A stretch of DNA of 64,000 bases from Ch67 sp041395845 (GTDB lineage: Bacteria > Pseudomonadota > Gammaproteobacteria > Pseudomonadales > Ketobacteraceae): assembly GCA_041395845.1 (NCBI GenBank), contig JAWKZS010000001.1:372001-436000 (forward strand), read 5' to 3'. Of the stretch, positions 25,962 through 35,737 are shown in pieces (positions within the stretch are counted from its first letter, which is position 1; each line of letters opens with the position of its first letter). The position numbers and the translations under genes were made by a program. Under the pieces are notes generated by a model that saw only the letters and a program-made list of their open reading frames with translations, searched no databases and was not told the DNA's origin.

Positions 25962-26744
25962 TCAGGTCGCCGGCTGCCCCTGGATTTTCCGCACCCAGAA
26001 CACCACGCCACCGCACACGGCTACCGGAATCACAAACAGGTTTACGATGGGAATCGACGTCATCAGCATCACGACGGAACCGAATCCCATCACCGCCATG
26101 CGATTATCCCGCATCAGTTGCAGCACCTCTTCGAAGGATTTGCCGTTGTTGTCCGCCGGCACGTCGATGTATTGCAGGGCCAGAATCCAGGCCCCGAACA
26201 GGAACCAGATCACCGGCACTACCGCATTCACCACGGGCACAAAATAGATCACCAGTGACACCACGCCCAGGCCCAGTGCCCGCACCAGCCAGTAGCCCAG
26301 TTTGCGGACTTCACGTTTGGTGGTGCGCCAGGCGATCTGCATCAGCGTATGCTGGGGAAACGCCGGGGTGTGCAGCTGCTTTTCTGCCTGTTCCCCCAGG
26401 ATTCCTACGAACGGGCTGATCAGGATATGGGCGAGCATGGTGAAGGTGGAGCCCATCAGAAAGATCAGGAACAGGATGATGGCGGCAAACAGAAACCACT
26501 TCAGAACGGCCAGCGTACTGTTGACGGCGCCTTCGGCCCAGTCCAGCCAGCTCCACAGATCGACGGCAGTATCCAGGCCGCCAATCCAGCTGTACGCCCA
26601 GTCCACCACCAGATAGCCAGCCACGCTGAACAAGACAATGTTCACCACCAGCGGTACCAGCATGTAAGGCCGCATGGCCGGTCTGCGCGCCAGCGCGAAA
26701 CCTTCGGTCACATAGCTCACGCCTTCCTGTAAATCCCTGATCAT
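25962..26744 (-). CDS. cysZ: CysZ-like (EI24 family) membrane protein
   Basis: 260-residue membrane protein of the EI24/CysZ family, related to the sulfate uptake protein CysZ. The N-terminus MIRDLQEGVSYVTEGFALARRP and the segments PYMLVPLVVNIVLFSV, LILISPFVG-type and GYWLVRALGLGVVSLVIYFVP fit the family, as does YIDVPADNNGKSF. AGGAG lies 8 bases before ATG 26744; longer upstream reading is open but lacks a ribosome site. Function as a sulfate channel is inferred from family only. Confidence 0.82.
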   Translation of the reverse strand: MIRDLQEGVSYVTEGFALARRPAMRPYMLVPLVVNIVLFSVAGYLVVDWAYSWIGGLDTAVDLWSWLDWAEGAVNSTLAVLKWFLFAAIILFLIFLMGSTFTMLAHILISPFVGILGEQAEKQLHTPAFPQHTLMQIAWRTTKREVRKLGYWLVRALGLGVVSLVIYFVPVVNAVVPVIWFLFGAWILALQYIDVPADNNGKSFEEVLQLMRDNRMAVMGFGSVVMLMTSIPIVNLFVIPVAVCGGVVFWVRKIQGQPAT

Positions 26745-26855
26745 CAAACGACTCCTGCGAGGGTTGTGGTGAGAAACGGTACCATATTTCCCCGGAAAAA
26801 GGTGTGCTGGTGTCGGCCATGGCAAGCCGTTGCGATGGTGGATCAGGTGTTTGCA

Positions 26856-27725
26856 TCACTTGATCAGCATCTTCAGGGCCGGCAGTTCGAAATGCCGCTT
26901 CGCCGTGATGGCATAAAAGTTTTCGACCACATTCGGCACGCTGCAATATTTCTGCAGATCCCCGCGCCGCAGTTCGTCCTGCACCACCACTTCTGGCACC
27001 ATGGCGACGCCGCCTGAATCCCGCGCCAGCAGACGCAGCATCGCCATGTCGTCAACTTCCGCATAAGGACTCACGCTCACACCCAGTTGCTCGCACAGCA
27101 GATCAAACTGGTTGCGAATGTCCGAGCTGGGCCCCGGCAGCAGCAGCTTCACCTTGTGCAGATCCTGGGGAAAGCGGAATTTCTGCCGGGATTTTCGTAC
27201 CGGCCCTACCAGACACACGGTTTGCTGGGCAATGCGCTGGCACCGCAGTGGTGTGACCGCATCGGATGCCACCGGACGATTCGACAGAATCAGATCGAGT
27301 TTGTGGATTTTCAGGCGTTCCAGCAATTCCTGCAGACTCGCCGATTCAATGACCAGGCGTACATCTTCGTTACCGAGCACCGGACGCAGCAGGTTTTCCT
27401 GGAAGTTGCGCGACAGCGTTGCCACCGCGCCGATGCGCAGACGCTGGATGCGCTGATGCTCACCGCTTTCCATCATCGTGATCAGCTCGCTGCCGAGGCT
27501 GAAAATACTTTCCGCATAGGCCAGCGTCATGTGGCCAGCCTCGGTCAGTCGCAGTGAACGGCCCTCCCGTTCGAACAGGGTGTGTCCCAGTTGTTCCTCC
27601 AGCTGGCGAATCTGGGTCGACAGTGCGGACTGGGATACGTGCAGCTTTTCTGCTGCCCGTGTCAGGTGACCTTCCTTCGCTACCATCCAGAAATAATGCA
27701 GGTGATGAAAATTCAGCTGGCGCAT
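26856..27725 (-). CDS. LysR-family regulator, divergent from dabB-dabA
   Basis: 289 residues. Residues 1-60 are the LysR winged helix (LNFHHLHYFWMVAKEGHLTRAAEKLHVSQSALSTQI), closest in pattern to NhaR-type LysR proteins (HHLHYFW). The rest is a two-lobed effector domain (RLRIGAVATLSRNFQENLLRPVL). It is divergent from dabB with 118 bases between the starts, the classic layout for a LysR protein controlling its neighbour. LysR regulators accompany dabAB operons in several bacteria. The inducer is unknown. Confidence 0.9.
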   Translation of the reverse strand: MRQLNFHHLHYFWMVAKEGHLTRAAEKLHVSQSALSTQIRQLEEQLGHTLFEREGRSLRLTEAGHMTLAYAESIFSLGSELITMMESGEHQRIQRLRIGAVATLSRNFQENLLRPVLGNEDVRLVIESASLQELLERLKIHKLDLILSNRPVASDAVTPLRCQRIAQQTVCLVGPVRKSRQKFRFPQDLHKVKLLLPGPSSDIRNQFDLLCEQLGVSVSPYAEVDDMAMLRLLARDSGGVAMVPEVVVQDELRRGDLQKYCSVPNVVENFYAITAKRHFELPALKMLIK

Positions 27726-27750
27726 TCTGATGTTCTCTAAAAGTGAACGA

Positions 27751-27763
27751 TTGATTCGTATCA
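27751..27763. promoter_or_regulatory. Candidate LysR box in the lysR-dabB gap
   Basis: The 13-mer TTGATTCGTATCA fits T-N11-A and contains the dyad TGAT-TCGT-ATCA. It lies 26 bases upstream of the lysR start and 80 bases before dabB, in an AT-rich stretch where both promoters must lie. Confidence 0.4.
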
Positions 27764-27843
27764 TTATATTTTACAAAAGAGGGTGTCAACCGCACAATTT
27801 CCGCCTGAACACAGTGAAATCAACGAATCGGAGGAAACTGCAG

Positions 27844-29400
27844 ATGATGACGGGGGGGATCTGGTTATTGCCGCTGTTCTACGCGCTGGCGTTTGTAGCG
27901 GCAATGATGGCGCAGCGACAGCATTGGCGGATCGCGCAGTCAGGTGCGTTGGCGGCGCTGGCAGTGGTACTGGCGCTGTCGGTGGTTGACGCGGGGTATG
28001 CCGTTGCCGGGCAGCCTGCGCTGAATGGCGTGGTGTGGATCATGGCGGTACTGGTGGCCCTGCTGGGCTGGGTGATCGTCCGTTATTCGCAGCGCTATAT
28101 GGAAGGGGAGCCGGATCAGCCGCGCTTTGTGCGGGCGATGCTGTTTACGCTGGCAGCGGTTTCGCTGCTGGTGGCAAGCGACAACCTGCTGGTGATGGTG
28201 CTGGCCTGGACTGCGACCAGTTTCGGTCTGCATTACCTGCTCACGCACTATCGCGAACGCAAGGCCGCACAGATCGTTGCGCACAAGAAATTCATCGTCA
28301 GTCGCATGGCGGATGCCTGTCTGGCCATCGCGTTGCTGCTGGTGTATCTGGCGGTTGATTCTTTCTCGCTGCAAGCGTTGAGTGCCCACCTGCAGGGCGT
28401 CGAATCGCTGTCACCACAACTGCATACCGCGGCCGTACTGTTTGCCCTGGCGGCGGTGTTAAAGTCTGCACAACTGCCTTTGCACGGCTGGCTGATTCAG
28501 GTGATGGAAGCGCCCACACCCGTGTCGGCATTGCTGCACGCGGGGATCGTCAATATCGGCGGTTTCGTGTTGATCCGGCTGGCGGATCTGATTGCACTGG
28601 CGCCGCTGGCGCAAATCCTGCTGGTGGTCGTGGGCAGTCTGACGGCAGTGCTGGCCGGACTGGTGATGCTGACGCGGATCAGTATCAAGGTGCGGCTCGC
28701 GTGGTCCACCTGCGCGCAGATGGGCTTCATGTTGCTGGAAATCGGTTTGGGTCTGTATGAGCTGGCTCTGCTGCACCTGGTCGCTCACTCGCTCTACAAA
28801 GGCTATGCCTTCCTCAGCGCAGGGGATGTGGTGAGCGCAGTACGGTTGCGGGATCTGGAATCAGCGTCGCAACCTGTCGGTCTGGCAGCGTTGCCCCGCT
28901 ACCTGATCAGCGCGCTGGCGGTGATGGCGATCGTGTTCACCTCGGCCTGGGTGTGGCAGTGGTTCCTGCCGCAACTGGCCATCCCGCAGGCGGCCTTGTG
29001 GATCGTTGCACTGGGCCTGGCGCCGCTGCTCTGGCTGGAACATAACGCGTCACCGGCACTGTTTGTGCGCGGACTTGGCCAGATCGCCGGGCTGACACAA
29101 CTCTACTTCGTGTGGCACGTGCTGTTCGGCTGGATGGCGCCAGCACCCGCAGAGCCGATGACGGCGCTGGTGGTCTGGGTTGTCGTGTGCTTCATCGTCC
29201 TGTACGGCATCCAGATCTGGCTGCGCAGCCATCCGGATGGACGCTTCTCGCGAACCTTTTACCCCTGGGCCTACAACGGCTTCTATCTCGACGAAAGCTT
29301 TACCCGCATCACCTTCAGGCTCTGGCCCATCCGTTTCACAGCGGTGCAGGCACGCACACTCGTCAATGGTCATCCGAATGCAACAGGAGAAATGGCATGA
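27844..29400 (+). CDS. dabB: DabB, proton-channel-like subunit of the inorganic carbon transporter
   Basis: 518-residue membrane protein related to NuoL/MrpA proton-channel subunits (proton-conducting membrane transporter). It has at least 12 hydrophobic segments, including LLTHYRERKAAQIVAHKKF and the conserved lysine/His region LKSAQLPLHGWLIQVMEAPTPVSALLHAGIVN. GGAGG is 9 bases before ATG 27844. It overlaps dabA by ATGA. With DabA it forms the DAB complex that couples cation flow to accumulation of bicarbonate from CO2 (established in Halothiobacillus). Here it sits in an otherwise heterotrophic gene neighbourhood. Confidence 0.93.
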   Translation: MMTGGIWLLPLFYALAFVAAMMAQRQHWRIAQSGALAALAVVLALSVVDAGYAVAGQPALNGVVWIMAVLVALLGWVIVRYSQRYMEGEPDQPRFVRAMLFTLAAVSLLVASDNLLVMVLAWTATSFGLHYLLTHYRERKAAQIVAHKKFIVSRMADACLAIALLLVYLAVDSFSLQALSAHLQGVESLSPQLHTAAVLFALAAVLKSAQLPLHGWLIQVMEAPTPVSALLHAGIVNIGGFVLIRLADLIALAPLAQILLVVVGSLTAVLAGLVMLTRISIKVRLAWSTCAQMGFMLLEIGLGLYELALLHLVAHSLYKGYAFLSAGDVVSAVRLRDLESASQPVGLAALPRYLISALAVMAIVFTSAWVWQWFLPQLAIPQAALWIVALGLAPLLWLEHNASPALFVRGLGQIAGLTQLYFVWHVLFGWMAPAPAEPMTALVVWVVVCFIVLYGIQIWLRSHPDGRFSRTFYPWAYNGFYLDESFTRITFRLWPIRFTAVQARTLVNGHPNATGEMA

Positions 29401-31871
29401 ACGCACCGCTTCATAAAACAGCGTACCTGGCTGCTGCGCAGGACAATGTTGCCGATCTGATTGCCGCCGCCTGTGACACCATTGCGCCCACTTGGCCCCT
29501 GGACCGCATGATCGCGGTGAACCCGTACTGGGGGCGCATCGGTCAGTCTTTTGATCAGGTCAACCAGACGCTGACGTCGCTGGGTGGATCAAGTCTGTAT
29601 ATGCCGCTGGATTACTATCGCGCTGCCTGGCGTCAACAGCAGATCACGGCGTCCGACCTGCAGGCTGCGCTGGCGGAACGGCAGTCATCGCGCCCGTTGC
29701 AGGGGTTGATTGATGCACTGGCAGAACCGGAACAGCCGATCACACCAGCGCCCTTGCTGTGTGACAGTCTGGATCAGCAGCGGGACCTGCAGCATGAACC
29801 CGCCTGGTGCGACACCATCACCCATCAGGTGGCCCAGTTCTGTGCCGCTTATTTCGACACTGATCAGGCCGAGTGGCGCCCCGATCAGCAGGTGGCGCTG
29901 TACCAGAGCTGGCGCGACGTCATGATCAAGGATCACAGCGTCACCGCACTGATGAAAAATGCCCAGGTTCGGCAGCGTGCGGCGCAGCTGGCGGCGGAAC
30001 CCGAGCAGCAGATTGCGGTGGCACTGGAAACCCTGGCGGTGCCCTTCGATCAGCGCGCAGCGTTCCTGCAGGCAGTGCTGTTGCGGATCAGCGGCTGGGC
30101 ATCCTGGTGCGCCTACCGGCGCTGGCAGGCACGGCTGGCCGGCGCGGACGACAACGCACTGATGAATCTGCTGGCGATCCGGCTGGCGTGGGAATGCCTG
30201 ATCGACGATGGCCAGCGCAATGAAACGTCGGTGTGGCAGCGCTGGCGCGACAGCTGGGAGCAGCACCTGGCGTCGATCGATCACAGCGCCATGGACGTGC
30301 GCGCCATCTGGCAGCGGGCCCACGAAATTCACTATCAGCGCGATCTGGCACAGCGGTTGTTGTCCGCACCGGCTCAAAACAATGCCGTCGCGCAAGATGT
30401 AAAACTGCAGGCGGTGATCTGCATCGATGTTCGTTCGGAAGTGTTGCGGCGCCAGTTTGAAACCGTCGCGACTGACGTGCAGACCCTGGGATTCGCCGGC
30501 TTTTTCGGCTTGCCGATCAGTTATGCCCCCCTCGGCACCAGCGCGCCGCGGCCGCAGTTGCCCGGTCTGCTGGCGCCGGCCATGCAGGTGACCGACAGCA
30601 GCGGCGATGCGCAGCTCGACCAGGCCATCGCGCAACGGCGTCAGCAGGCCCTGGCCAAGATCACCGCAGTGCGGCCCTTTCAATCGCTGCCGGCATCTGC
30701 GTTCACCCTGGTGGAAACCCTTGGCCTCGGTTACGTGGGCAAGCTGCTTAAGCGCAGTCTGGGGCGGTCAGCCACGGTCACCGCCGACGATCAGCTGGGG
30801 CTGTCAATGGCGGATGCCTGCGCGGTGAGCCCGACGCTGAGTGCCGCGGCGGCCGGCGGTATCGGCGGACTGGCTGATCTGGCAGGCCGGATACTCAATG
30901 CGATGAATCTGACCGCCAATTTTGCCCGCCTGGTGCTGCTGCTGGGACATGGCAGCCAAAGCGAAAACAACCCCCAGAAAGCGGGACTGGATTGCGGCGC
31001 CTGCTGCGGTCAGACCGGAGCGGTGAACGCGCGGGCGCTGGCGAGCCTGCTCAACGATCCGGACGTGCGGACCCGGCTGGCGGGGCAAGGCATCCAGATT
31101 CCCGCGACCACCCGGTTTGTGGCGGGCCTGCACAATACCACCACCGATGATGTCACCCTGTTTGATCTGGCTGCGCTGCCCGACAGTCACCGGGCGGATG
31201 TTGCCTACGCCAAGGACAGACTGGCACTCGCCGGTCAGCAGGCGCGGGCGGAACGGGCGCCGGCCCTGGGGCTGGCAGAAACAGCCGTTGATCCCGAGGT
31301 TCTGGCAAAGGCCGTGCGCAAACGGGCCAGCGACTGGGCCCAGACCCGCCCGGAGTGGGGCCTGGCCAACAATGCCTGCTTCGTGGTGGCCAGCCGGGCC
31401 AGAACCCGGGGCCTCAATCTGGAGGGGCGTTCCTTCCTGCACGAATACGATCACCAGCAGGATCAGGACGGCAGTGTGCTGGAATTGATCATGACCGCAC
31501 CCATGGTGGTGACCCACTGGATCAACATGCAGTACCACGCCTCGACGGTGGACCCGCGCCGCTACGGCAGTGGCAACAAAGTGCTGCATAACGTGGTGGG
31601 CGGCCGGATCGGCGTGTTCGAAGGCAACGGGGGTGATCTGCGGGTGGGGCTGGCGTTGCAGTCGGTGCACGACGGCCAGCAGTGGCGCCACGCCCCGCTG
31701 CGGCTGACGGTGGTGATCGAGGCGCCCCGGGAATCCATCCAGCGCATCATCGCCAAACATCCGACCGTACGTCAGCTGCTCGACCACCAATGGCTGTACC
31801 TGATGCGGCTGGAGCAGGGGCGGCTGGAATCCTACCGGAACGGACAATGGTTACCCTGGCAGCAGGATTGA
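29397..31871 (+). CDS. dabA: DabA, beta-carbonic anhydrase-like subunit (DUF2309)
   Basis: 824-residue soluble partner of DabB. The zinc-site residues known from Halothiobacillus (Cys, Asp, His, Cys) align here as Cys342 and Asp344 in AVICIDVRSE, His518 in LLLGHGSQSENNP and Cys533 in GLDCGACCGQ; the 15-residue His-Cys spacing is identical. It probably hydrates CO2 vectorially with DabB. AGGAG precedes ATG 29397, which overlaps the dabB stop. No RuBisCO or carboxysome gene is in the window, so the complex may supply bicarbonate for heterotrophic carboxylases. Confidence 0.95.
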   Translation: MNAPLHKTAYLAAAQDNVADLIAAACDTIAPTWPLDRMIAVNPYWGRIGQSFDQVNQTLTSLGGSSLYMPLDYYRAAWRQQQITASDLQAALAERQSSRPLQGLIDALAEPEQPITPAPLLCDSLDQQRDLQHEPAWCDTITHQVAQFCAAYFDTDQAEWRPDQQVALYQSWRDVMIKDHSVTALMKNAQVRQRAAQLAAEPEQQIAVALETLAVPFDQRAAFLQAVLLRISGWASWCAYRRWQARLAGADDNALMNLLAIRLAWECLIDDGQRNETSVWQRWRDSWEQHLASIDHSAMDVRAIWQRAHEIHYQRDLAQRLLSAPAQNNAVAQDVKLQAVICIDVRSEVLRRQFETVATDVQTLGFAGFFGLPISYAPLGTSAPRPQLPGLLAPAMQVTDSSGDAQLDQAIAQRRQQALAKITAVRPFQSLPASAFTLVETLGLGYVGKLLKRSLGRSATVTADDQLGLSMADACAVSPTLSAAAAGGIGGLADLAGRILNAMNLTANFARLVLLLGHGSQSENNPQKAGLDCGACCGQTGAVNARALASLLNDPDVRTRLAGQGIQIPATTRFVAGLHNTTTDDVTLFDLAALPDSHRADVAYAKDRLALAGQQARAERAPALGLAETAVDPEVLAKAVRKRASDWAQTRPEWGLANNACFVVASRARTRGLNLEGRSFLHEYDHQQDQDGSVLELIMTAPMVVTHWINMQYHASTVDPRRYGSGNKVLHNVVGGRIGVFEGNGGDLRVGLALQSVHDGQQWRHAPLRLTVVIEAPRESIQRIIAKHPTVRQLLDHQWLYLMRLEQGRLESYRNGQWLPWQQD

Positions 31872-32109
31872 AGGTTTCGCAGCAAGGATGGTCGCAACGT
31901 CGGTGGGCGCCCGGATCGGGGCCCGCCGGCCCGCAAGCGGGTTGACCACTTTCTCGGCAAAATCAAACCTTTATAGGTTAAAAAAGTCTTGGATCACCGG
32001 GGTGGTGTGACCGCCAAAACCCGTTACAATAGGCGGTTTAAATCGGTCGCTGTCCATGGGTGTGAGGGGCGGCGGCGCTGATCATACCAATAAGGACAAC
32101 GAACGATCC

Positions 32110-35100
32110 ATGCGGCTGAAATCGATCAAACTGGCGGGCTTCAAGTCCTTTGTGGACCCAACGACCGTAGCATTCCCTGACAACCTCAGCGCCATTGTCG
32201 GACCCAACGGCTGCGGCAAATCCAACGTGATCGACGCTGTCCGCTGGGTAATGGGCGAAACCTCCGCCAAGCACCTGCGGGGCGAATCCATGGCGGACGT
32301 TATCTTCAACGGCTCCAACACCCGCAAGCCCACCACCCAGGCATCGGTGGAACTGGTGTTCGACAACAGCGACGGCACCCTCGGCGGTGAATACGCCAAC
32401 TATTCTGAAATCGCCATCAAGCGCCAGGTCACCCGCGACGGTCAGTCCAACTATTTCCTCAACAGCGTCAAATGCCGCCGCAAGGACATCACCGACATCT
32501 TCCTCGGTACCGGTCTGGGCCCGCGCAGTTACGCCATCATCGAACAGGGCATGATATCGCGCCTGATCGAAGCCAAGCCGGAAGACCTGCGGATCTACAT
32601 CGAAGAAGCCGCCGGCATCTCCAAATACAAGGAGCGGCGCAAGGAAACCGAACACCGCATGCGTCGCACCCGGGAAAACCTCGACCGTCTGCAGGATCTG
32701 CGTGACGAACTCGGGCGTCAGCTGCAACACCTGGAGCGTCAGGCTCAGGCAGCGGAAAAATACAAACAGTACAAGGAAGAAGAACGTCTGGTGCGCGCCC
32801 AGTTGCAGGCCCTGCGCTGGAAAGCCATCGACGATCAGGTCATGGCCCGGGAAGGCAAGATTCTCGATCTGGCAGTGAAGCTCGAAGCGTTCGTCGCCGA
32901 CCAGCGCGCCCAGGACGCCCAGATCGAAGCCCGTCGCGATCAGCATCACGAACTGTCGGATAAAGTGAACGAAGTGCAGGGCCGCTATTACGGCCTCGGC
33001 GCCGATATCGCCCGTATCGAACAGACCATCCAGCACACCAAGGAACGCGGTTCCCAGCTGCAGCAGGATCTGCAACAGACCATCGAAGCCAGCCGTCAGG
33101 CTGAAGACCAGCTGCGACTGGATCAGGAACAGCTGGAAGACACCACCATCCGGCTCGAAGCCATTGAACCCGAATACGATCTGCTGCAGGCCAATGCCGA
33201 TGAAGCCAACGAGCAGCTGCATGCCGCCGAAGAACGCATGCAGGAATGGCAGCTGGAATGGGACGAATTCAACCAGAAAGCCAACGAACCGCGCCAGCGT
33301 GCCCAGGTGGAGCAGTCCCGCATCCAGCACCTGGAGCAGTCCGTCGAGCGTCTGCGTGAACGGATGGAGCGTTTGAAGAGCGAGCGCGAAACCCTGTCTG
33401 CCGGTCCGCTGGAAGAAGAAGTCGCGATCCTCGAAGAGCGCATGGGCGAAGCGGATCTGAAACTGGAAGATCTGCAGTCCACTCTGCTTTCTGCCCAGGA
33501 AGAAATCAAACATCAGCGCGAAGCCAACAACCAGATCAACCTGGAACTGGATCAGCTGCGCAACGAACGCCAGACGCTGAAAGGCCGCTTTGCGTCACTG
33601 GAAGCACTGCAACAGGCAGCCATGGGCGAAAACAAACTGGTGGAATGGCTGGCGCAACATCAGTTGAATGACAAGCCGCGCCTGGCACAGCAGGCCAGTG
33701 CCGAACCCGGCTGGGAAAAGGCCATTGAAACCGTCCTCGGCGATTATCTGCAGGCGGTGTGCATTGCCGGACTCGACGCCGTCACTGCGGTGATCGGCAG
33801 TCTCGACAAAGGCGTGGTGTCGTTCCTCGATACCAGTGTCACCGCTACCATCAGTGGCCGTGGCAATCTGCAGCCGCTGGCCGCCAAACTGCAAGGAGCG
33901 GATGCAGCCAGATCCCTGCTGGCAGGCGTGTACACCGCCCGTGATATTGCCGAAGCCCTGTCGCTGCGTCCGCAATTGCAGGCCGGTGAATCCATCATCA
34001 CCCAGGATGGCATCTGGATTGGCAGCAACTGGCTGCGGGTAGCGCGGGATTCCGCCCAGGAAGACAGCGTACTGAAACGTCACAAGGAACTGGAAACCAT
34101 CGGCGTGCGCCTGGAAGAGGTCGAAGCGCGGGTTGAACAGCTTACCGAGGCCCTGACCGATGGCCGCGAAAAACTGCGCGAACTGGAAGAAAGCCGCGAG
34201 CAGTCCCAGCGTGAAGTCACCGAATTCAACCGCTCCATTTCCGACCTGAAAGCGCAGCTGAGCGCCAAGCAGGTGCGCCTGGAACAGTTCAACATGCGGC
34301 GCGAACGCATCACCCGCGAACTGGATGAATGCCGCGAGCAGCAGCAACACGAACAGGAAACCCTGGGCGAAGCCCGACTGGTGCTGCAGGAAGCGCTGGA
34401 TCTGATGGCGAACGATACCGACGAGCGCGAACGTCTGCTGCGTCAGCGCGACGAAAACCGCGCCCGCCTGGATCAGGTGCGCATGGCCGCCCGCGAAGGC
34501 AAGGACAAGGCTCACGCGCTGGCGTTGCAGACCCAGCAACTGAAAAACCAGATTGCCTCGATCAAAACGGCCATCGAACGTCTGCGCCAGCAACTGGCTC
34601 AATTCAAGGAGCGCCGCGCGGCGCTCGAAGAACAGCTGGCGCTGGGCGACGACCCCTTTGTCGAACTGCAGGCGGAACTGGAAGCCAAACTGGAAGCCCG
34701 TCTCAATGTCGAAGACGAATTGCGCAATGCCCGGCGTGCCCAGGAAGATTGCGAACACGAACTGCGTGCCGCTGAAAAGAAACGCAGCGAAGCCGAGCAG
34801 GCCGCCCAGGGTGTGCGCAGCGAACTGGAACGTCACCGCATGGACTGGCAGGGCCTGAAAGTCCAGCGCGAAACCCTGCAGAATCAGCTGCGCGAAGCCC
34901 AGTTCGAACTGGAAACCGTAGTGGCGGAACTGCCACCGGAAGCGAACGAAGAACAGTGGGGCGCCGAACTGGAACGGATTGGCTCACGCATTTCCCGATT
35001 GGGCGCCATCAACCTGGCGGCCATCGACGAGTTCAAGTCGCAGTCCGAGCGCAAGAGCTATCTGGATTCCCAGCACAATGACTTGAACCAGGCGCTGGAA

Positions 35101-35613
35101 ACCCTGGAAAACGCCATTCGCAAGATCGACCGTGAGACCCGTACCCGCTTCAAGGAAACCTTCGACAAGGTCAACCAGGGCCTGTCGGGACTGTTCCCGA
35201 AGGTGTTCGGTGGCGGCAGTGCGTATCTGGAACTGACCGGCGAAGATCTGCTGGATACCGGTGTGGCCATCATGGCGCGGCCCCCCGGCAAGAAGAACAG
35301 CACCATCCACCTGCTGTCCGGGGGTGAAAAGGCCCTGACGGCCATTGCGCTGGTGTTCTCGATCTTCCAGCTCAACCCGGCCCCGTTCTGCATGCTGGAC
35401 GAAGTGGATGCGCCGCTGGATGACGCCAACGTGGGGCGCTACTCCCGCATGGTCGAAGAAATGTCGTCCAAGGTGCAGTTTATCTATATTACCCACAACA
35501 AGATTGCGATGGAGATGGCCCATCAGCTGATGGGGGTCACCATGCACGAGCCGGGCGTATCCCGCCTCGTGACCGTAAACGTGGAAGAAGCCGCGGCCCT
35601 GGCCACGGCATGA
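32110..35613 (+). CDS. smc: Chromosome segregation protein SMC
   Basis: 1167 residues, full length for bacterial SMC. Walker A is GPNGCGKSN (followed by VIDAVRWVMGE), the ABC signature is LLSGGEKALTAIAL and Walker B is FCMLDEVDAPLDDANV. Two long coiled-coil arms (about 170-500 and 680-1000) flank a hinge near 510-670. ATG 32110 begins MRLKSIKLAGFKSF, the canonical SMC N-terminus; an upstream in-frame GTG at 32056 is unlikely. ScpA/ScpB partners are not in the window. Followed by zipA and ligA, as in pseudomonads. Confidence 0.97.
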   Translation: MRLKSIKLAGFKSFVDPTTVAFPDNLSAIVGPNGCGKSNVIDAVRWVMGETSAKHLRGESMADVIFNGSNTRKPTTQASVELVFDNSDGTLGGEYANYSEIAIKRQVTRDGQSNYFLNSVKCRRKDITDIFLGTGLGPRSYAIIEQGMISRLIEAKPEDLRIYIEEAAGISKYKERRKETEHRMRRTRENLDRLQDLRDELGRQLQHLERQAQAAEKYKQYKEEERLVRAQLQALRWKAIDDQVMAREGKILDLAVKLEAFVADQRAQDAQIEARRDQHHELSDKVNEVQGRYYGLGADIARIEQTIQHTKERGSQLQQDLQQTIEASRQAEDQLRLDQEQLEDTTIRLEAIEPEYDLLQANADEANEQLHAAEERMQEWQLEWDEFNQKANEPRQRAQVEQSRIQHLEQSVERLRERMERLKSERETLSAGPLEEEVAILEERMGEADLKLEDLQSTLLSAQEEIKHQREANNQINLELDQLRNERQTLKGRFASLEALQQAAMGENKLVEWLAQHQLNDKPRLAQQASAEPGWEKAIETVLGDYLQAVCIAGLDAVTAVIGSLDKGVVSFLDTSVTATISGRGNLQPLAAKLQGADAARSLLAGVYTARDIAEALSLRPQLQAGESIITQDGIWIGSNWLRVARDSAQEDSVLKRHKELETIGVRLEEVEARVEQLTEALTDGREKLRELEESREQSQREVTEFNRSISDLKAQLSAKQVRLEQFNMRRERITRELDECREQQQHEQETLGEARLVLQEALDLMANDTDERERLLRQRDENRARLDQVRMAAREGKDKAHALALQTQQLKNQIASIKTAIERLRQQLAQFKERRAALEEQLALGDDPFVELQAELEAKLEARLNVEDELRNARRAQEDCEHELRAAEKKRSEAEQAAQGVRSELERHRMDWQGLKVQRETLQNQLREAQFELETVVAELPPEANEEQWGAELERIGSRISRLGAINLAAIDEFKSQSERKSYLDSQHNDLNQALETLENAIRKIDRETRTRFKETFDKVNQGLSGLFPKVFGGGSAYLELTGEDLLDTGVAIMARPPGKKNSTIHLLSGGEKALTAIALVFSIFQLNPAPFCMLDEVDAPLDDANVGRYSRMVEEMSSKVQFIYITHNKIAMEMAHQLMGVTMHEPGVSRLVTVNVEEAAALATA

Positions 35614-35737
35614 TGAAAAATTGACGCAACCAGCTTTATTTTTCGCGGATTTGCTCTATGTTGTTGATAATTGAACCAATGTGGTGCGTGAGCACCGTAA
35701 TTGCGGCGGAAACAGGGATGCCGAGAGGAAACCTCTG

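Noticed and set aside
29112..29396. N-terminal extension of dabA into dabB
   Set aside because: ATG 29397 has AGGAG and overlaps the dabB stop, and matches the DabA family start.
31936..32035. Promoter or terminator in the dabA-smc gap
   Set aside because: Small hairpins and a TACAAT are present, but no T-tract or correctly spaced -35 box supports a firm call.
32038..33513. 491-codon antisense frame under smc
   Set aside because: Phe/Gln-rich translation typical of antisense to coiled coils; smc on the plus strand is unambiguous.
33595..34836. 413-codon antisense frame under smc
   Set aside because: Same reasoning; it lies entirely within the SMC coiled-coil and hinge coding region.
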